NCBI GenBank assembly: GCA_964647905.1
Contig: CAZYJR010000012.1
Coordinates: 39,688-103,687, forward strand
Source: CAZYJR01 sp964647905
Lineage (GTDB): Bacteria > Desulfobacterota > DSM-4660 > Desulfatiglandales > HGW-15
Reading direction: 5' to 3'
DNA length: 64,000 bases
Both the position numbers and the translations under genes were made by a program. How positions within the stretch are numbered: position 1 is the first letter of the stretch; each line of letters begins with the position of its first letter. This document shows positions 25,240 to 34,622 of the stretch, piece by piece. Below the pieces are notes generated by a model, which worked only from the letters and a program-made list of their open reading frames with translations, ran no database searches and had not been told where the DNA came from.

Positions 25240-26127
25240 TTGGAAAGACAGGTGCTAAAGGCCGACTGGCTGCTGCTCTTGACCGCGCTGATATGGGGGA
25301 CCGCCTTTGTCGCCCAGAGGGCGGGGATGGAGCACGTGGGTCCTTTCACCTTCAACGGGGTGCGCTTCGCCCTGGGCGCCCTGGTGCTGCTCCCCCTGGC
25401 CCTGAGATCAAAGCCCCTGGTGCCTTCAGGCAACGAGGGTCCGGCCCTGCAGGGCGCACCCCGCGGCGCCTCCATCTGGGGCGGCGGCCTTGCCGGGGTG
25501 GTGCTCTTTGTGGCCGCGGCTCTCCAGCAGGTGGGCCTGGTTTATACCACCGCAGGCAAGGCCGGGTTCATAACCGGCCTATACGTGATCATAGTGCCTC
25601 TCATGGGGCTCTTCTGGGGGTTCAGGCCGGGCTGGGGCGGATGGCTCGGGGCCTGCCTGGCCGTGGCGGGGCTCTACCTCTTGAGCGTAACGGAGGATTT
25701 CACACTGGCCAGGGGAGACTTCCTGGAGCTCTTGGGGGCCTTTTTCTGGGCCGCTCATGTCCTGATACTCGGATGGCTCTCGCCCAGGGTGAGACGCATA
25801 AGGCTGGCCTGCACCCAGTTCGCGGTCTGCGCACTACTGAGCCTGATCGCGGCCTCGGCGGTGGAGACCATCGCCTGGAGCGGCATCAGGGCCGCAGCCG
25901 TTCCCATCCTCTACGGCGGCCTGCTCTCGGTGGGAGTCGCCTACACCCTCCAGGTGGTGGCCCAGAGGCACGCGCCTCCGGTGCATGCCGCGGTGATCCT
26001 TTCTCTTGAGGCGGTTTTCGCCGCACTTGCCGGCTGGCTGATTTTGGGGGAGGTCCTCGGCCTCAGGGGAATCGTAGGGTGCGGCCTGATGCTCTCCGGC
26101 ATGCTCGCAGCCCAACTCCGATCCTAG
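25240..26127 (+). CDS. EamA/DMT-family transporter
   Basis: 295 residues with about ten hydrophobic segments in two EamA repeats, beginning WLLLLTALIWGTAFVAQRAGME and ending in a second repeat with HAAVILSLEAVFAALAGWLILGE. Drug/metabolite transporters of this type often export amino acids or their breakdown products. The upstream frame is open, so the start is a choice: TTG at 25240, with AGGGA ten bases before it, or GTG at 25252. Same strand as, and just after, the amino-acid importer. Confidence 0.82.
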   Translation: MERQVLKADWLLLLTALIWGTAFVAQRAGMEHVGPFTFNGVRFALGALVLLPLALRSKPLVPSGNEGPALQGAPRGASIWGGGLAGVVLFVAAALQQVGLVYTTAGKAGFITGLYVIIVPLMGLFWGFRPGWGGWLGACLAVAGLYLLSVTEDFTLARGDFLELLGAFFWAAHVLILGWLSPRVRRIRLACTQFAVCALLSLIAASAVETIAWSGIRAAAVPILYGGLLSVGVAYTLQVVAQRHAPPVHAAVILSLEAVFAALAGWLILGEVLGLRGIVGCGLMLSGMLAAQLRS

Positions 26128-26143
26128 CGGAGCGGGACGCGGG

Positions 26144-27529
26144 TCAGGGGAGATAGATCGCTCTTCCAAGTGCATCTCTTGCCGCCTCGGCCAGCGATTC
26201 ACTCAGGGTGGGGTGAGGGAAGGACGTGCCGGCCAATTCCTCCAGGGTGGCTTCCATCTGAATGGCCAGGACCGCGGCCCCGGCCATTTCCGAGGCGTTC
26301 TCCGCAATAATGTGTATACCCAGGACTTCACCGTACTTCCTCTCCCCCACCACCTCCACCAGGCCGGTACTCTGAGTGGTGATCATGCCCAGGGTGTTCA
26401 TGGAAAGCGGTGCCGAGCCTTTGATCACCTCATAGCCCGCCTTGTCGGCCTGTTTGCCGGTAAGGCCCACACAGGCGACCTGGGGGTGGGTGAATGTCAC
26501 CCTGGGCATTTTTTGTACGTCAAGGGTGCGATTCAACCCCATTGCATTCTCCGCAGCCACGATTCCCCCCTGGGAGGCGACATGGGAGTAGTGCATGTGC
26601 TCCGGAAGGGAGACATCACCTATCGCGTAGAGGTCCGGCACTTCTGTCTCCATTCGTTCGCTTACCTTGATGAACGGGGCGTCCTCGTTCAGGCCCACCG
26701 ACTCGAGCCCCAGCCCTTCGAGCTGAGCCTCCCTTCTAAGCGTCATTACGAGATCCACCGAAACCCGCTCTTCTCCGCTTTTCCCCTCGAGCAGGACCTG
26801 AAGTCGCCCTCTATTTCTCTTGATGTGGAGTATGCTTGTGTTGGTCAGGACTGTGATTCCCTGATCCCTCAATGCCTTGCCCAGCCTGGCCCTGATGGTC
26901 TTGCTCTCATTGGGGAGAAGACCGCTCTCCGGTGTTACCAGCCACACCCTGGAGTCATAGCGGTGCATGAATTGAGCGATCTCTGTTATCACCGGGCCGC
27001 GTCCAAACAGGAGGCACCTGCCGGGCAGCTTGGCCGCTGAGAGGAGGTAGTCGGAGTTGGCCACTTGAGGGAGGCTTTTGTTGGGGATATCAGGCTCCAG
27101 CCATTTTGAGCCGGGTGCAAGAATGATCTTCCCGGCTGAGAGCACTTCTCCGTCCACCTCAACCCGGCCCGGCCCTTTCAGTCGGCCGCGGCCTCTTATC
27201 AGGGTTACCTTGTTCTTGTTGAAGAGGCTTTCCAGGCCCCGGCGCATGAAGGGAATCAACTCATTCTGCCTGCGCAGCAGAGTGGAGAAGTCCATGCTTA
27301 ATCCGCTGCAGGAGATTCCCATCTCCTTTCCCAGGTCCAGGCCGGCCAGGATGCCGGATGCCGCCGCCATCTGACCGAAAGGCACGCAGCCTCGGTTCAT
27401 ACACAGGCCCCCCAGGTCTCCGGCCTCAACCACGGCCACTCTCGCGCCCAGTTGGGCGCTGCGGATCGCCGCCGCCGCACCGCCGGCCCCGCCGCCGATA
27501 ACCAGAATATCGAAGCCTCTCGTGCTCAT
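26144..27529 (-). CDS. lpdA: dihydrolipoamide dehydrogenase-type flavoprotein (E3 component)
   Basis: 461 residues. N-terminal FAD motif VIGGGAGGAAAA, redox disulfide C43/C48 in GGLCMNRGC, YAIGDV near residue 300 and the C-terminal HPTLSE active-site histidine show a class I disulfide oxidoreductase. The active site differs from the usual GGTCLNVGC, and the second nucleotide motif (FGRGPVITEIAQF) is degenerate compared with GGGYIG, so NAD binding may be atypical. It ends the E1-E2-E3 operon and would reoxidise lipoyl groups of E2. Two ATGs (27532, 27529) follow GAGGAAGG; the second gives better spacing. Confidence 0.87.
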   Translation of the reverse strand: MSTRGFDILVIGGGAGGAAAAIRSAQLGARVAVVEAGDLGGLCMNRGCVPFGQMAAASGILAGLDLGKEMGISCSGLSMDFSTLLRRQNELIPFMRRGLESLFNKNKVTLIRGRGRLKGPGRVEVDGEVLSAGKIILAPGSKWLEPDIPNKSLPQVANSDYLLSAAKLPGRCLLFGRGPVITEIAQFMHRYDSRVWLVTPESGLLPNESKTIRARLGKALRDQGITVLTNTSILHIKRNRGRLQVLLEGKSGEERVSVDLVMTLRREAQLEGLGLESVGLNEDAPFIKVSERMETEVPDLYAIGDVSLPEHMHYSHVASQGGIVAAENAMGLNRTLDVQKMPRVTFTHPQVACVGLTGKQADKAGYEVIKGSAPLSMNTLGMITTQSTGLVEVVGERKYGEVLGIHIIAENASEMAGAAVLAIQMEATLEELAGTSFPHPTLSESLAEAARDALGRAIYLP

Positions 27530-27539
27530 CATCCTTCCT

Positions 27540-28787
27540 CTAGCCCAGCATGAGCAAGGGATCTTCAATCATATCCTTGATGGTCTTGAGGAACCTGGCA
27601 GCGGGCGCGCCGTCTATGATCCTGTGGTCGAAGGTGAGGCTCAGCCCTATGCGTGCTTCGGCCGCGATTTCCCCGTCCCTTGCCACCGGCTCTTGAACAA
27701 TGCGACCCACTCCCAGTATGGCGCTCTCCGGGGGCCGGATAATGGGTGTGAAGTAGTCGATGTCTGCAAAGCCCAGATTGGTAATGGTAAAGGTCCCGCC
27801 GGCCAGGTCATCGGGTGATATCTCGCTCCGGCTCATCTTCTGGAGGAGTTCCTCTATTTCCTCGTCGATCCGGGTGATGGTCTTGGTGTCCGGAGATCTC
27901 ACCACCGGGACCATCAGGGTCTCCCTGGCCTCCATGGCAAGCCCGATGTGGATCTGCTTCCATATCCGGATCTCCTCTTGCTCTACGCTGGAGTTGATCC
28001 CCGGGTGCCGGCGGAGGGCCGTGGCCGCCGCCTTTATGAGGATCGAGTTGTAGGAGACTTTGCTCCCACCCCTCTTCAGGCGATTCCTGAGAGCCACCAG
28101 GGAATTCGCCCTTGCCTCCGTGTGGAGCGAGAGCTGGGCCGAGTGCCTGAGGCTGTTTTGCATGTTCTCAAAGATGACTCGGCGTGCACCTTGGATCGGG
28201 ATGGTCTCCGCCGCCTCCTTGCCCGGGAAACCGGCCTCTTCCGGGGGAGCCCCTTTGTGGGAAATTTCTCCGGCGGGCTTCGCCTGTCCCAGTACCCGGA
28301 GGATATCAGCCCTTACGATCCTCCCGCCCGGGCCGGACCCCGGGATGTCCGCCAGATTCAGGTCGTGGGCCTTGGCCATGGAACGGGCGAGTGGGGAAGC
28401 CTTGATGCGCCTCGGGGAAGGAGTCTTGCCGGAGCGTAAGGCAGGGTCCTCCTGTTCCGGGTGCGCCTCTTCCTCATCTGACGGCTTTTCACCGGTTGGA
28501 GCCGCGGCTTCTTGCGGGCCTGGATATCGCCTGGTCAGGCTGCGGTATTCCTCCCAATCGCCTGCAATATAGCCAGCGATTTCCTCCACAGCGCAGTTCT
28601 TCCCTTCCAGGGCTACATGGACGACAATGCCTGTCGCAGGTGCCGGGACCTCATAGGTCACTTTGTCCGTCTCTATGACCAGGACGATATCCCCCTCTCT
28701 TACTTCCTCTCCAGAGCGGCATTCCCAGCGCACCAGCCTGGCGCTTTCCATGGTAAGGCCCAATTTGGGGATCTTGATCTCCACCAT
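27540..28787 (-). CDS. 2-oxoacid/acetoin dehydrogenase E2 (dihydrolipoyl acyltransferase)
   Basis: 415 residues. N-terminal lipoyl domain with lipoylated lysine K42 in IETDKVTYE; a charged linker rich in Pro, Glu and Ala; peripheral subunit-binding domain (SPLARSMAKAHDLNLADIPGSGPGGRIVRADI, about 130-165); and a C-terminal catalytic domain ending in FDHRIIDGAPAARFL with the HxxxDG motif. It forms the core that accepts acyl groups from E1 and transfers them to CoA. Eleven bases separate it from E1 beta. Confidence 0.93.
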   Translation of the reverse strand: MVEIKIPKLGLTMESARLVRWECRSGEEVREGDIVLVIETDKVTYEVPAPATGIVVHVALEGKNCAVEEIAGYIAGDWEEYRSLTRRYPGPQEAAAPTGEKPSDEEEAHPEQEDPALRSGKTPSPRRIKASPLARSMAKAHDLNLADIPGSGPGGRIVRADILRVLGQAKPAGEISHKGAPPEEAGFPGKEAAETIPIQGARRVIFENMQNSLRHSAQLSLHTEARANSLVALRNRLKRGGSKVSYNSILIKAAATALRRHPGINSSVEQEEIRIWKQIHIGLAMEARETLMVPVVRSPDTKTITRIDEEIEELLQKMSRSEISPDDLAGGTFTITNLGFADIDYFTPIIRPPESAILGVGRIVQEPVARDGEIAAEARIGLSLTFDHRIIDGAPAARFLKTIKDMIEDPLLMLG

Positions 28788-28798
28788 AGGAAACGCTC

Positions 28799-29779
28799 CT
28801 ACCGTTTCAGGACCCTCTTGACGCCCCGGACGATATCCTCCGCCCCGGGCAGGACAAAGCCCTCCATGACCGGACTGAACGGCGCAGGCACATCCTTGGC
28901 GCCTATCCTGGCAACGGGTGCGTCCAAGTAATCAAAGAGCTCCTCCCCGATCCTGGCCGCTATTTCCCCTCCAAACCCCCCTGTCAGGCATGCCTCGTGG
29001 ATGATGAGGGCGTGGAATGTCTTTTGGACCGATTCTGAAATTAGTTCGAAGTCAAGTGGTTTGAGTGTCCGGAGGTCGATTACTTCGGCCTCAATCCCTT
29101 GAGCGGCAAGTCGCTCGGCGGCCTCCAGGGCTAGATAGGTCATTCGCGAGTAGGTGATAATGGTGATATCCCGTCCCGTGCGCTTGATGTCCCCCTTGCC
29201 GAGGGGTATGAGATACTCCTCTGGAGGGACTGGCCCTTTCCGGGCGAACAACTTCTTGTGTTGGAAGAACATCACAGGGTCGTCATCCCTTATGGCCGAC
29301 TTTATGAGGCCTTTGACGTCCGATGGGTGGGAGGGGGCTACCACCTTGAGACCCGGGGTGTGAACGAACCAGGCCTCCAGGCACTGGGAGTGATGGGCGG
29401 CCGCTGAAAGACCTCCACCGTCCGGAGCCCAGATTACCAGCGGGATTCCGGCCTGGCCGCCGAACATATAATGCATCTTTGCGGTTTGATTTACGATCTC
29501 GTCCATGGCCGTGGTCAGGAAATCCGCGAAATGCATATCCACCACCGGCCTCATCCCTGTGAGCGCCGCCCCCAGGCCAGCTCCAATGATGGAGGTCTCG
29601 GAGATGGGCGTGTCAATGACCCTTTCGGGGTATTCGGCTGGCAGGCCTTTGAACTGGCCGAAGATGCCCTCATGGGCCCTGAGGTCCTCTCCGATCATGA
29701 ACACCGCCTCGTCCCTCGCCATTTCCTCGGCCAGGGCCTCGGCCAGGGCCTCGGAGCAGGATATGATCCTCTCCCCCAT
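28799..29779 (-). CDS. 2-oxoacid/acetoin dehydrogenase E1 component, beta subunit
   Basis: 326-residue transketolase-like subunit with MIGEDLRAHEGIFGQFKGL, FADFLTTAMDEIVNQ and YSRMTYLALEAAERL, all typical of AcoB/PdhB-type E1 beta chains. It pairs with the alpha chain encoded 15 bp upstream to bind thiamine diphosphate. Acetoin, pyruvate or a branched-chain oxoacid are possible substrates; sequence alone does not decide. Confidence 0.92.
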   Translation of the reverse strand: MGERIISCSEALAEALAEEMARDEAVFMIGEDLRAHEGIFGQFKGLPAEYPERVIDTPISETSIIGAGLGAALTGMRPVVDMHFADFLTTAMDEIVNQTAKMHYMFGGQAGIPLVIWAPDGGGLSAAAHHSQCLEAWFVHTPGLKVVAPSHPSDVKGLIKSAIRDDDPVMFFQHKKLFARKGPVPPEEYLIPLGKGDIKRTGRDITIITYSRMTYLALEAAERLAAQGIEAEVIDLRTLKPLDFELISESVQKTFHALIIHEACLTGGFGGEIAARIGEELFDYLDAPVARIGAKDVPAPFSPVMEGFVLPGAEDIVRGVKRVLKR

Positions 29780-29794
29780 GGTCTCCTCCTACCT

Positions 29795-30772
29795 TCAGCT
29801 ATTGACAAAGAGGTCTTCCAATGCATCCTCCGGTGCCGGCAGTGGGGCCTCGCCGGCATATGCCAGGGCCTCTTCAACTCCCCGGGTCACGGATTGCCTC
29901 ATGTTCCTTTCCTTGTCCTTCGGGAGAAGGCCTTCCTTCCGGAGGAGCGATTTGAATCTCTCAATCGGGTCCTTCTTCTTTATGTATGTCTGGATTTCCT
30001 TGTCTGAGCGATATCTCTCGGGGTCCCCCTCAAAATGTCCCCTGTAGCGATATGTCTTGTTTTCAATAATACTGGGGCCCCTTCCCGCTCTGGCCCTCTT
30101 GACGGCCTTGTCCACAATGCCTCTTACCGCCAGCACGTCATTCCCGTCCACCTCGTGCCCGGGTATGCCATAGGCGGCGGCACGGGCGGACACAGACCCT
30201 CCGGCCAGGGAGTAGGAGGCGGGGGTTGTGGAGGCGTACAGGTTGTTCTCGCAGACGAAGACCACAGGAAGCTTCCATATCGCCGCCATATTGGCCGCCT
30301 CATGAAAGGTCCCCCTGTTTGCGGCCCCGTCTCCGAAAAAGACCACACCTACCTGGTCGGTCTTTCTCATCTTGATTGAGAGGCCGGCTCCCACAATGAT
30401 CGGAAACCCCCCGCCTACGACACCGTTCGCCCCAAGGATTCCCAGGCCGAAGTCGGCAATGTGCATGGATCCGCCCTTTCCTTTGCAGTAACCGGTCTTC
30501 TTGCCTAGTATTTCCGCAAACATGCGGCCGAGGTCCGCCCCCTTGGCGATCATGTGCCCGTGCCCCCTATGTGTGCTGGCCACATAGTCACCCCGGCGCA
30601 AGATCGAGCAGGTACCCGTGGAAGAGGCTTCCTCGCCGATGGATAAGTGTATGAATCCGGGAATAAGGTTCTGTTGGAAGAGCTCGGCAACCTTTTCTTC
30701 GAACGCGCGGATGGTAAGCATGGTCTCAAGAAGGTGCAGCTTCCTTTTCTTGCTCAGGACTCGTCCAGCCAT
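29795..30772 (-). CDS. 2-oxoacid/acetoin dehydrogenase E1 component, alpha subunit
   Basis: 325 residues. The thiamine-diphosphate motif GDGAANRGTFHEAANMA (about 165-180) with the closing ENN is intact; HRGHGHMIAKG and GKGGSMHI are standard for AcoA/PdhA alpha chains. First gene of the dehydrogenase operon, 46 bp downstream of the TRAP large permease on the same strand, suggesting that the imported compound or its derivative is the substrate. Confidence 0.92.
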   Translation of the reverse strand: MAGRVLSKKRKLHLLETMLTIRAFEEKVAELFQQNLIPGFIHLSIGEEASSTGTCSILRRGDYVASTHRGHGHMIAKGADLGRMFAEILGKKTGYCKGKGGSMHIADFGLGILGANGVVGGGFPIIVGAGLSIKMRKTDQVGVVFFGDGAANRGTFHEAANMAAIWKLPVVFVCENNLYASTTPASYSLAGGSVSARAAAYGIPGHEVDGNDVLAVRGIVDKAVKRARAGRGPSIIENKTYRYRGHFEGDPERYRSDKEIQTYIKKKDPIERFKSLLRKEGLLPKDKERNMRQSVTRGVEEALAYAGEAPLPAPEDALEDLFVNS

Positions 30773-30818
30773 CTATCCACCTCTTGAAAACATAGTGATC
30801 TGCATCCTCGGGTACCCA

Positions 30819-32108
30819 TCATGGTCTGTAGAGCCCCGCCTTGACAGGCAGATACAGAGAGAGAGAAGGAATAAGGGAGAGGATGATCAGTATTATAACG
30901 TCCATGATTACGAACAGGATGGCATGCTTGGCTATTGCATCAAGATCTCCTTTAATCAGGTTGGCCGCAGTGAAAAGATTAACTCCAACAGGCGGAGTCG
31001 CCTGACCAATAGCAAGAGCACAAATAAAGATAACACCATACCACAAAGGATCAATCTCAAAAGCCTCCAATACGGGTATTAAAATCGGCATTATTAAATA
31101 AGATATGGATATAGCGTCAATAATCATACCAAGAGCAATCAATAAGAGATTTATAAGTATTATCATAACTGCAGCATTAGGTGATATATTTATAATAAAA
31201 CTTGCTGCAAGGTCAATAATTCCAATAACAGAGGCAGCCCACGTGAAAATACCGGCAAACACTACGATGAACATGATCACTGAGCTTGTAACGGTTGCGT
31301 CCACAAGAATCTGGATGAGGTCCCGCCAAGTAATGGAGCGGTAAACAAAGATGGCGACGGCCAGGCTGTAGAATACCGCCACGACCGCAGCCTCTGTCGG
31401 GGTGAACATCCCCGTGTAGATCCCCCCCAGTATGATCACAGGGGCCAGAATGGCCCATATGGAGTCTTTCAGTGCTATGAGTATCTCTTTGGGGGTGCCC
31501 CGCTTCTCCAGCCCTCGATATCCGCGCTTTCTGGATACCAGGTAAGCGATAAGCAGAGTGCCGGCACCTGTGATCAGCCCGGGTATGATGCCTGCCACAA
31601 AAAGAGCGCTCACCGATACGCTGGTAATGTTTCCATAGATGATGAAAGCGATGCTGGGTGGTATGATGATAGAGAGGTCGGAGGAGTTGGCAATGGTGGC
31701 CCCGGCAAAGTGCTTGTCATAACCGTGCCTTACCATGGGGGCCAGAAGGATCAATCCCACAGCGGCCGTTGTGGCGGGCCCGGACCCCGACAGCGCCCCC
31801 CAAAACATGCAGGTGAGGACCGCCACCATGGCCAGCCCGCCCACTGCTTTTCCAACCAGGAGCTCGAAGAAGTGGGCGATGGTAGCCGCCAGTCCCGCCT
31901 TCTCCAGGATTACCCCGGCGAGGACAAAGAAGGGGATGGCCAGCAGAGGGAACGAGGCTATCCCTGAGGCGAAATTCACTCCCAGCATGCCGATGCCGAG
32001 GTCGAAGTAGTAGATGGTGGCGGCTGCGGATATGCCCAGGGCGGTCCCTATGGGCAGCCCTAGGACCATGAGGAAGAGGAAGATCGAGGCTATTATCAGA
32101 GTTTCCAT
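30819..32108 (-). CDS. dctM: TRAP transporter large permease, DctM type
   Basis: 429-residue inner-membrane protein with about twelve hydrophobic segments. FPLLAIPFFVLAG, FWGALSGSGPATTAAVG and IIPPSIAFIIYG are classical DctM stretches. Its ATG overlaps the DctQ stop codon. The base composition is mosaic: the 3' third (about 30880-31260) is strongly AT-rich while the 5' half is GC-rich like its neighbours, which may reflect recombination or a recently acquired segment. Confidence 0.92.
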   Translation of the reverse strand: METLIIASIFLFLMVLGLPIGTALGISAAATIYYFDLGIGMLGVNFASGIASFPLLAIPFFVLAGVILEKAGLAATIAHFFELLVGKAVGGLAMVAVLTCMFWGALSGSGPATTAAVGLILLAPMVRHGYDKHFAGATIANSSDLSIIIPPSIAFIIYGNITSVSVSALFVAGIIPGLITGAGTLLIAYLVSRKRGYRGLEKRGTPKEILIALKDSIWAILAPVIILGGIYTGMFTPTEAAVVAVFYSLAVAIFVYRSITWRDLIQILVDATVTSSVIMFIVVFAGIFTWAASVIGIIDLAASFIINISPNAAVMIILINLLLIALGMIIDAISISYLIMPILIPVLEAFEIDPLWYGVIFICALAIGQATPPVGVNLFTAANLIKGDLDAIAKHAILFVIMDVIILIILSLIPSLSLYLPVKAGLYRP

Positions 32109-32596
32109 CAGGCGCCACCCTTTTCGTCAATCGTTCTGATCTTTGTTCTGGCGAATCTGTAGATTCCTGCGAAGACATATACGGACAGTAGAGGGACACC
32201 GATGTAGTAAATCCATACCGGGATGCCGAGGGCTGCTGAGGTTGCTTGAAACAATGTCAATTCCTCGTAGATGGCTTTGATCATGTATATGTCGACCAGC
32301 AAGAAAAGAGCCGTACTGAGAAAAGAACTGAATACTATAACCGCTTTTTGATATCTCGGCGGAAGGGCATTGAATAGAGTTACCATTCCAAGCTGGCCGC
32401 CGCGCTCAAATGCAATGCCTGAGCCTACTACCGTTAGCCATACAAATAAGTTGATTGTTATCTCTTCAGTTGCAGCAAAGGAAAAATGAAAAAAGTATCG
32501 GCTGAGCACATTTATGAAGGCTATTGATGCCATTGCGAAAAGCAATATGGCAGCCAGCCAGTAATCCAATCGAATTCTTTCTCTTTCTCGTTTCAT
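32108..32596 (-). CDS. dctQ: TRAP transporter small permease, DctQ type
   Basis: 162-residue inner-membrane protein with four hydrophobic segments, the DctQ layout (LDYWLAAILLFAMASIAFINVLSRY at the start; VWLTVVGSGIAFERGGQLG in the middle). Four more codons are in frame upstream, but the ATG at 32596 gives the conventional N terminus. It is AT-richer than most of the window. Confidence 0.88.
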   Translation of the reverse strand: MKRERERIRLDYWLAAILLFAMASIAFINVLSRYFFHFSFAATEEITINLFVWLTVVGSGIAFERGGQLGMVTLFNALPPRYQKAVIVFSSFLSTALFLLVDIYMIKAIYEELTLFQATSAALGIPVWIYYIGVPLLSVYVFAGIYRFARTKIRTIDEKGGA

Positions 32597-32729
32597 GCTT
32601 GGCACCAAAGGACAACACCATCAGTCATGCTTCATCAGAAGCAAAATAGTGGTGTGTTTCATAGTGATTTTCAAGAGGCGGCCCCTTCGGATGAAGGCCA
32701 TCCTCAGGGGCTTCAATTCTCTTGATTCC

Positions 32730-33812
32730 TTACTTGCCCATATCGGCCAGGGCCTTTTCATAGACGTCCCTTCCGATCTTGGGTACCCATTTGTCATAAA
32801 GGGGTTTTGTAGCCTCTATGAATGCACTGCGTTCATCGTCAGAGAGAAAGGTCACTGTCATTCCTTTGCTCTCCAGGAATTCCACCGGGTTGGGGACCTT
32901 CATGGTGTGGTTGAACTCATTCTTCAGGATATTGATAGATTTTTCCCCATCAAGCCCTGCCCGGCAAAGCGCTGTTTCGAACCGGCCGGACTCCCTGGCC
33001 GCCTCCTTGATGGCGTTCTGGATATCTTCTGGAAAGGCCTCCCATTGCTTCTTGTTCCAGTAGATGATCAGTGGGTCCACCAGGTAGTTCCAGAAAGTGG
33101 CATACTGGTGATATTGATGGATTTGGACCGGGATCAGCACGCCCACGGGATTCTCTTGGCCGTCCACCACACCTTGCTGGAAAGCGGTGACCGCGTCCCC
33201 CCAGTTCATGTTCACGGGATCGGCCCCCAGTTGCCTGTAGATATCAATAAAGATCGGGCTGCCTACTACGCGGAGGCGCAGGCCCTTCATGTCCTCGGGT
33301 CTGCTGATCTTTCTCACGCTGTTGGTGACCTGCCTGAAGCCGTTCTCAGCCCAGGCCAGGGGCTTTAACCCTTTGGCCTCCATGGCGGCGAAGATGGCCT
33401 TTCCTGTCCGGCCGTTCTCCATCTTGTCCAGGTTCTCGAACGTATTGATAAAGAAGGGCAAAGAGAAGATGTTGCATTCCGTTATCACCGGGGAGATGTT
33501 GATGGTGGATTCATAGGCACAGTCAATGACTCCGTTCGCCACCAGTTGTGCTGATTTAAGTTGTGCTCCCTTTAGAAGTGCACTACCGAAATAGGGCTTG
33601 ATATTGATTTTTCCGTCCGTCTTTTCCTTTACCAGTTCAGCGAATTTGACCGCTCCCATGCCCCAATAGAAGTTGGGCCCTACGTTCAACTGCATCTTGT
33701 ATTCTTTCTTGAAGTCAGCGGCCGGGGCAGGGTTTGAAAAGAAGAGGACCAATGAAAAGGAAGTTATTACTATAAGAGAAAAAAGCAAATGTTTCCGGAA
33801 TGGCCTATACAT
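32730..33812 (-). CDS. dctP: TRAP transporter periplasmic binding protein, DctP type
   Basis: 360 residues. Sec signal peptide at residues 1-32 (LLFSLIVITSFSLVLFFSNPAPAA). The mature part has the DctP/YiaO fold (FAELVKEKTDGKINI, LRLRVVGSPIFIDIYRQLGADPVNMNWGDAVTAFQQGVVDGQENP). The arginine of LRLRVV is where TRAP proteins usually bind a carboxylate, so an organic acid is the likely ligand. Two strong Shine-Dalgarno sequences occur upstream (minus-strand GAAAGGAGGT at 33818-33827 and again at 33869-33878); the nearer serves this gene. Confidence 0.92.
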   Translation of the reverse strand: MYRPFRKHLLFSLIVITSFSLVLFFSNPAPAADFKKEYKMQLNVGPNFYWGMGAVKFAELVKEKTDGKINIKPYFGSALLKGAQLKSAQLVANGVIDCAYESTINISPVITECNIFSLPFFINTFENLDKMENGRTGKAIFAAMEAKGLKPLAWAENGFRQVTNSVRKISRPEDMKGLRLRVVGSPIFIDIYRQLGADPVNMNWGDAVTAFQQGVVDGQENPVGVLIPVQIHQYHQYATFWNYLVDPLIIYWNKKQWEAFPEDIQNAIKEAARESGRFETALCRAGLDGEKSINILKNEFNHTMKVPNPVEFLESKGMTVTFLSDDERSAFIEATKPLYDKWVPKIGRDVYEKALADMGK

Positions 33813-33912
33813 GGCTTACCTCCTTTCTAATAGGAATTGAGTTTTGAGGGGGTTTTTTCTTGAGACTCACCTCCTTTCCGCCGGCTCACAAATAAAGGGT
33901 CTTTCTTTCAGC

Positions 33913-34551
33913 CTAGTCGGCCTTTCTTATCTTTTGACTTGTCAGTTCTTCGTAATTAAATGTCCTTGTCCATCTTCCAGGAATCAAATGCACATGAATC
34001 GATCTCGCCGGTCTACGTCCCAAGCTGATGGCCTTGTGAGGGATATTGCCGTTCCAGTAGGCGGCGTCTTCTTTCTTCAGGATGTAATGCTTGCCGCCCA
34101 GGGTGAGCCTGGCCTTCCCTTGGAGTACATACATGAATTCCTGTCCGTCATGAGTGGTGGTCTCTACTTCGTCGTCCCGGCCCAGGTAGGTGACGATGGC
34201 GGGTTCCATAAACGGGTTTCTCATCCCCTCGGCCAGGAGCTCGAGCTTGTAGGCGGGTTGCTGCAGGGGTTTTGCCCGGGAAAGCACAAAGCGGCGCTCG
34301 CCGGGGCGGGTTACAATGTGACTTTCCTCTCCGTCGTCTTTGAAAAAATATCCGATTTCCACCTTAAGGATGCTTGAAATAGCAACCAAAGTGGCAATGG
34401 ATGGCATGGATAGGCCGTTTTCTATTCTCGAGAGAAGGGTGGCTGAGAGCCCTGCGGATTGGGCCATATTCTTCTGGGACAGGCCTGATTGGGCCCTCAG
34501 CCGCTTGACCTTGTTCCCTATCTTCTTGGCGAGATCGTTCTTTTTGTGCAT
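33913..34551 (-). CDS. XRE-type helix-turn-helix regulator with cupin sensor domain
   Basis: 212 residues. Residues about 8-65 form a Cro/C1 helix-turn-helix (RLRAQSGLSQKNMAQSAGLSATLLSRIENG), and about 105-190 form a cupin barrel (HDGQEFMYVLQGKARLTLGGKHYILKKEDAAYWNGNIPHK). Such regulators bind a small carboxylate or amino acid in the cupin pocket and control the neighbouring catabolic operon. It is transcribed ahead of dctP on the same strand, and a palindrome sits over its predicted transcription start. Confidence 0.92.
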   Translation of the reverse strand: MHKKNDLAKKIGNKVKRLRAQSGLSQKNMAQSAGLSATLLSRIENGLSMPSIATLVAISSILKVEIGYFFKDDGEESHIVTRPGERRFVLSRAKPLQQPAYKLELLAEGMRNPFMEPAIVTYLGRDDEVETTTHDGQEFMYVLQGKARLTLGGKHYILKKEDAAYWNGNIPHKAISLGRRPARSIHVHLIPGRWTRTFNYEELTSQKIRKAD

Positions 34552-34602
34552 GGTACCCTTCCTGAGATCAGGTGGGATTGCCAGGAAAGGGCTTGCATAT
34601 TG

Positions 34603-34617
34603 GTAAAGATAATTTAC
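34603..34617 (-). promoter_or_regulatory. candidate operator over the regulator start site
   Basis: GTAAA, GATAA, TTTAC: perfect 5-bp inverted repeat in AT-rich sequence, covering the transcription start predicted from the promoter at 34623-34651. This position suits autorepression by the XRE-cupin protein. Confidence 0.45.
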
Positions 34618-34622
34618 TTATA

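Noticed and set aside
33834..33878. Possible 20-residue leader peptide upstream of dctP behind a second strong Shine-Dalgarno
   Set aside because: The GTG would overlap the Shine-Dalgarno itself, so initiation is unlikely; the duplicated site is recorded under dctP instead.
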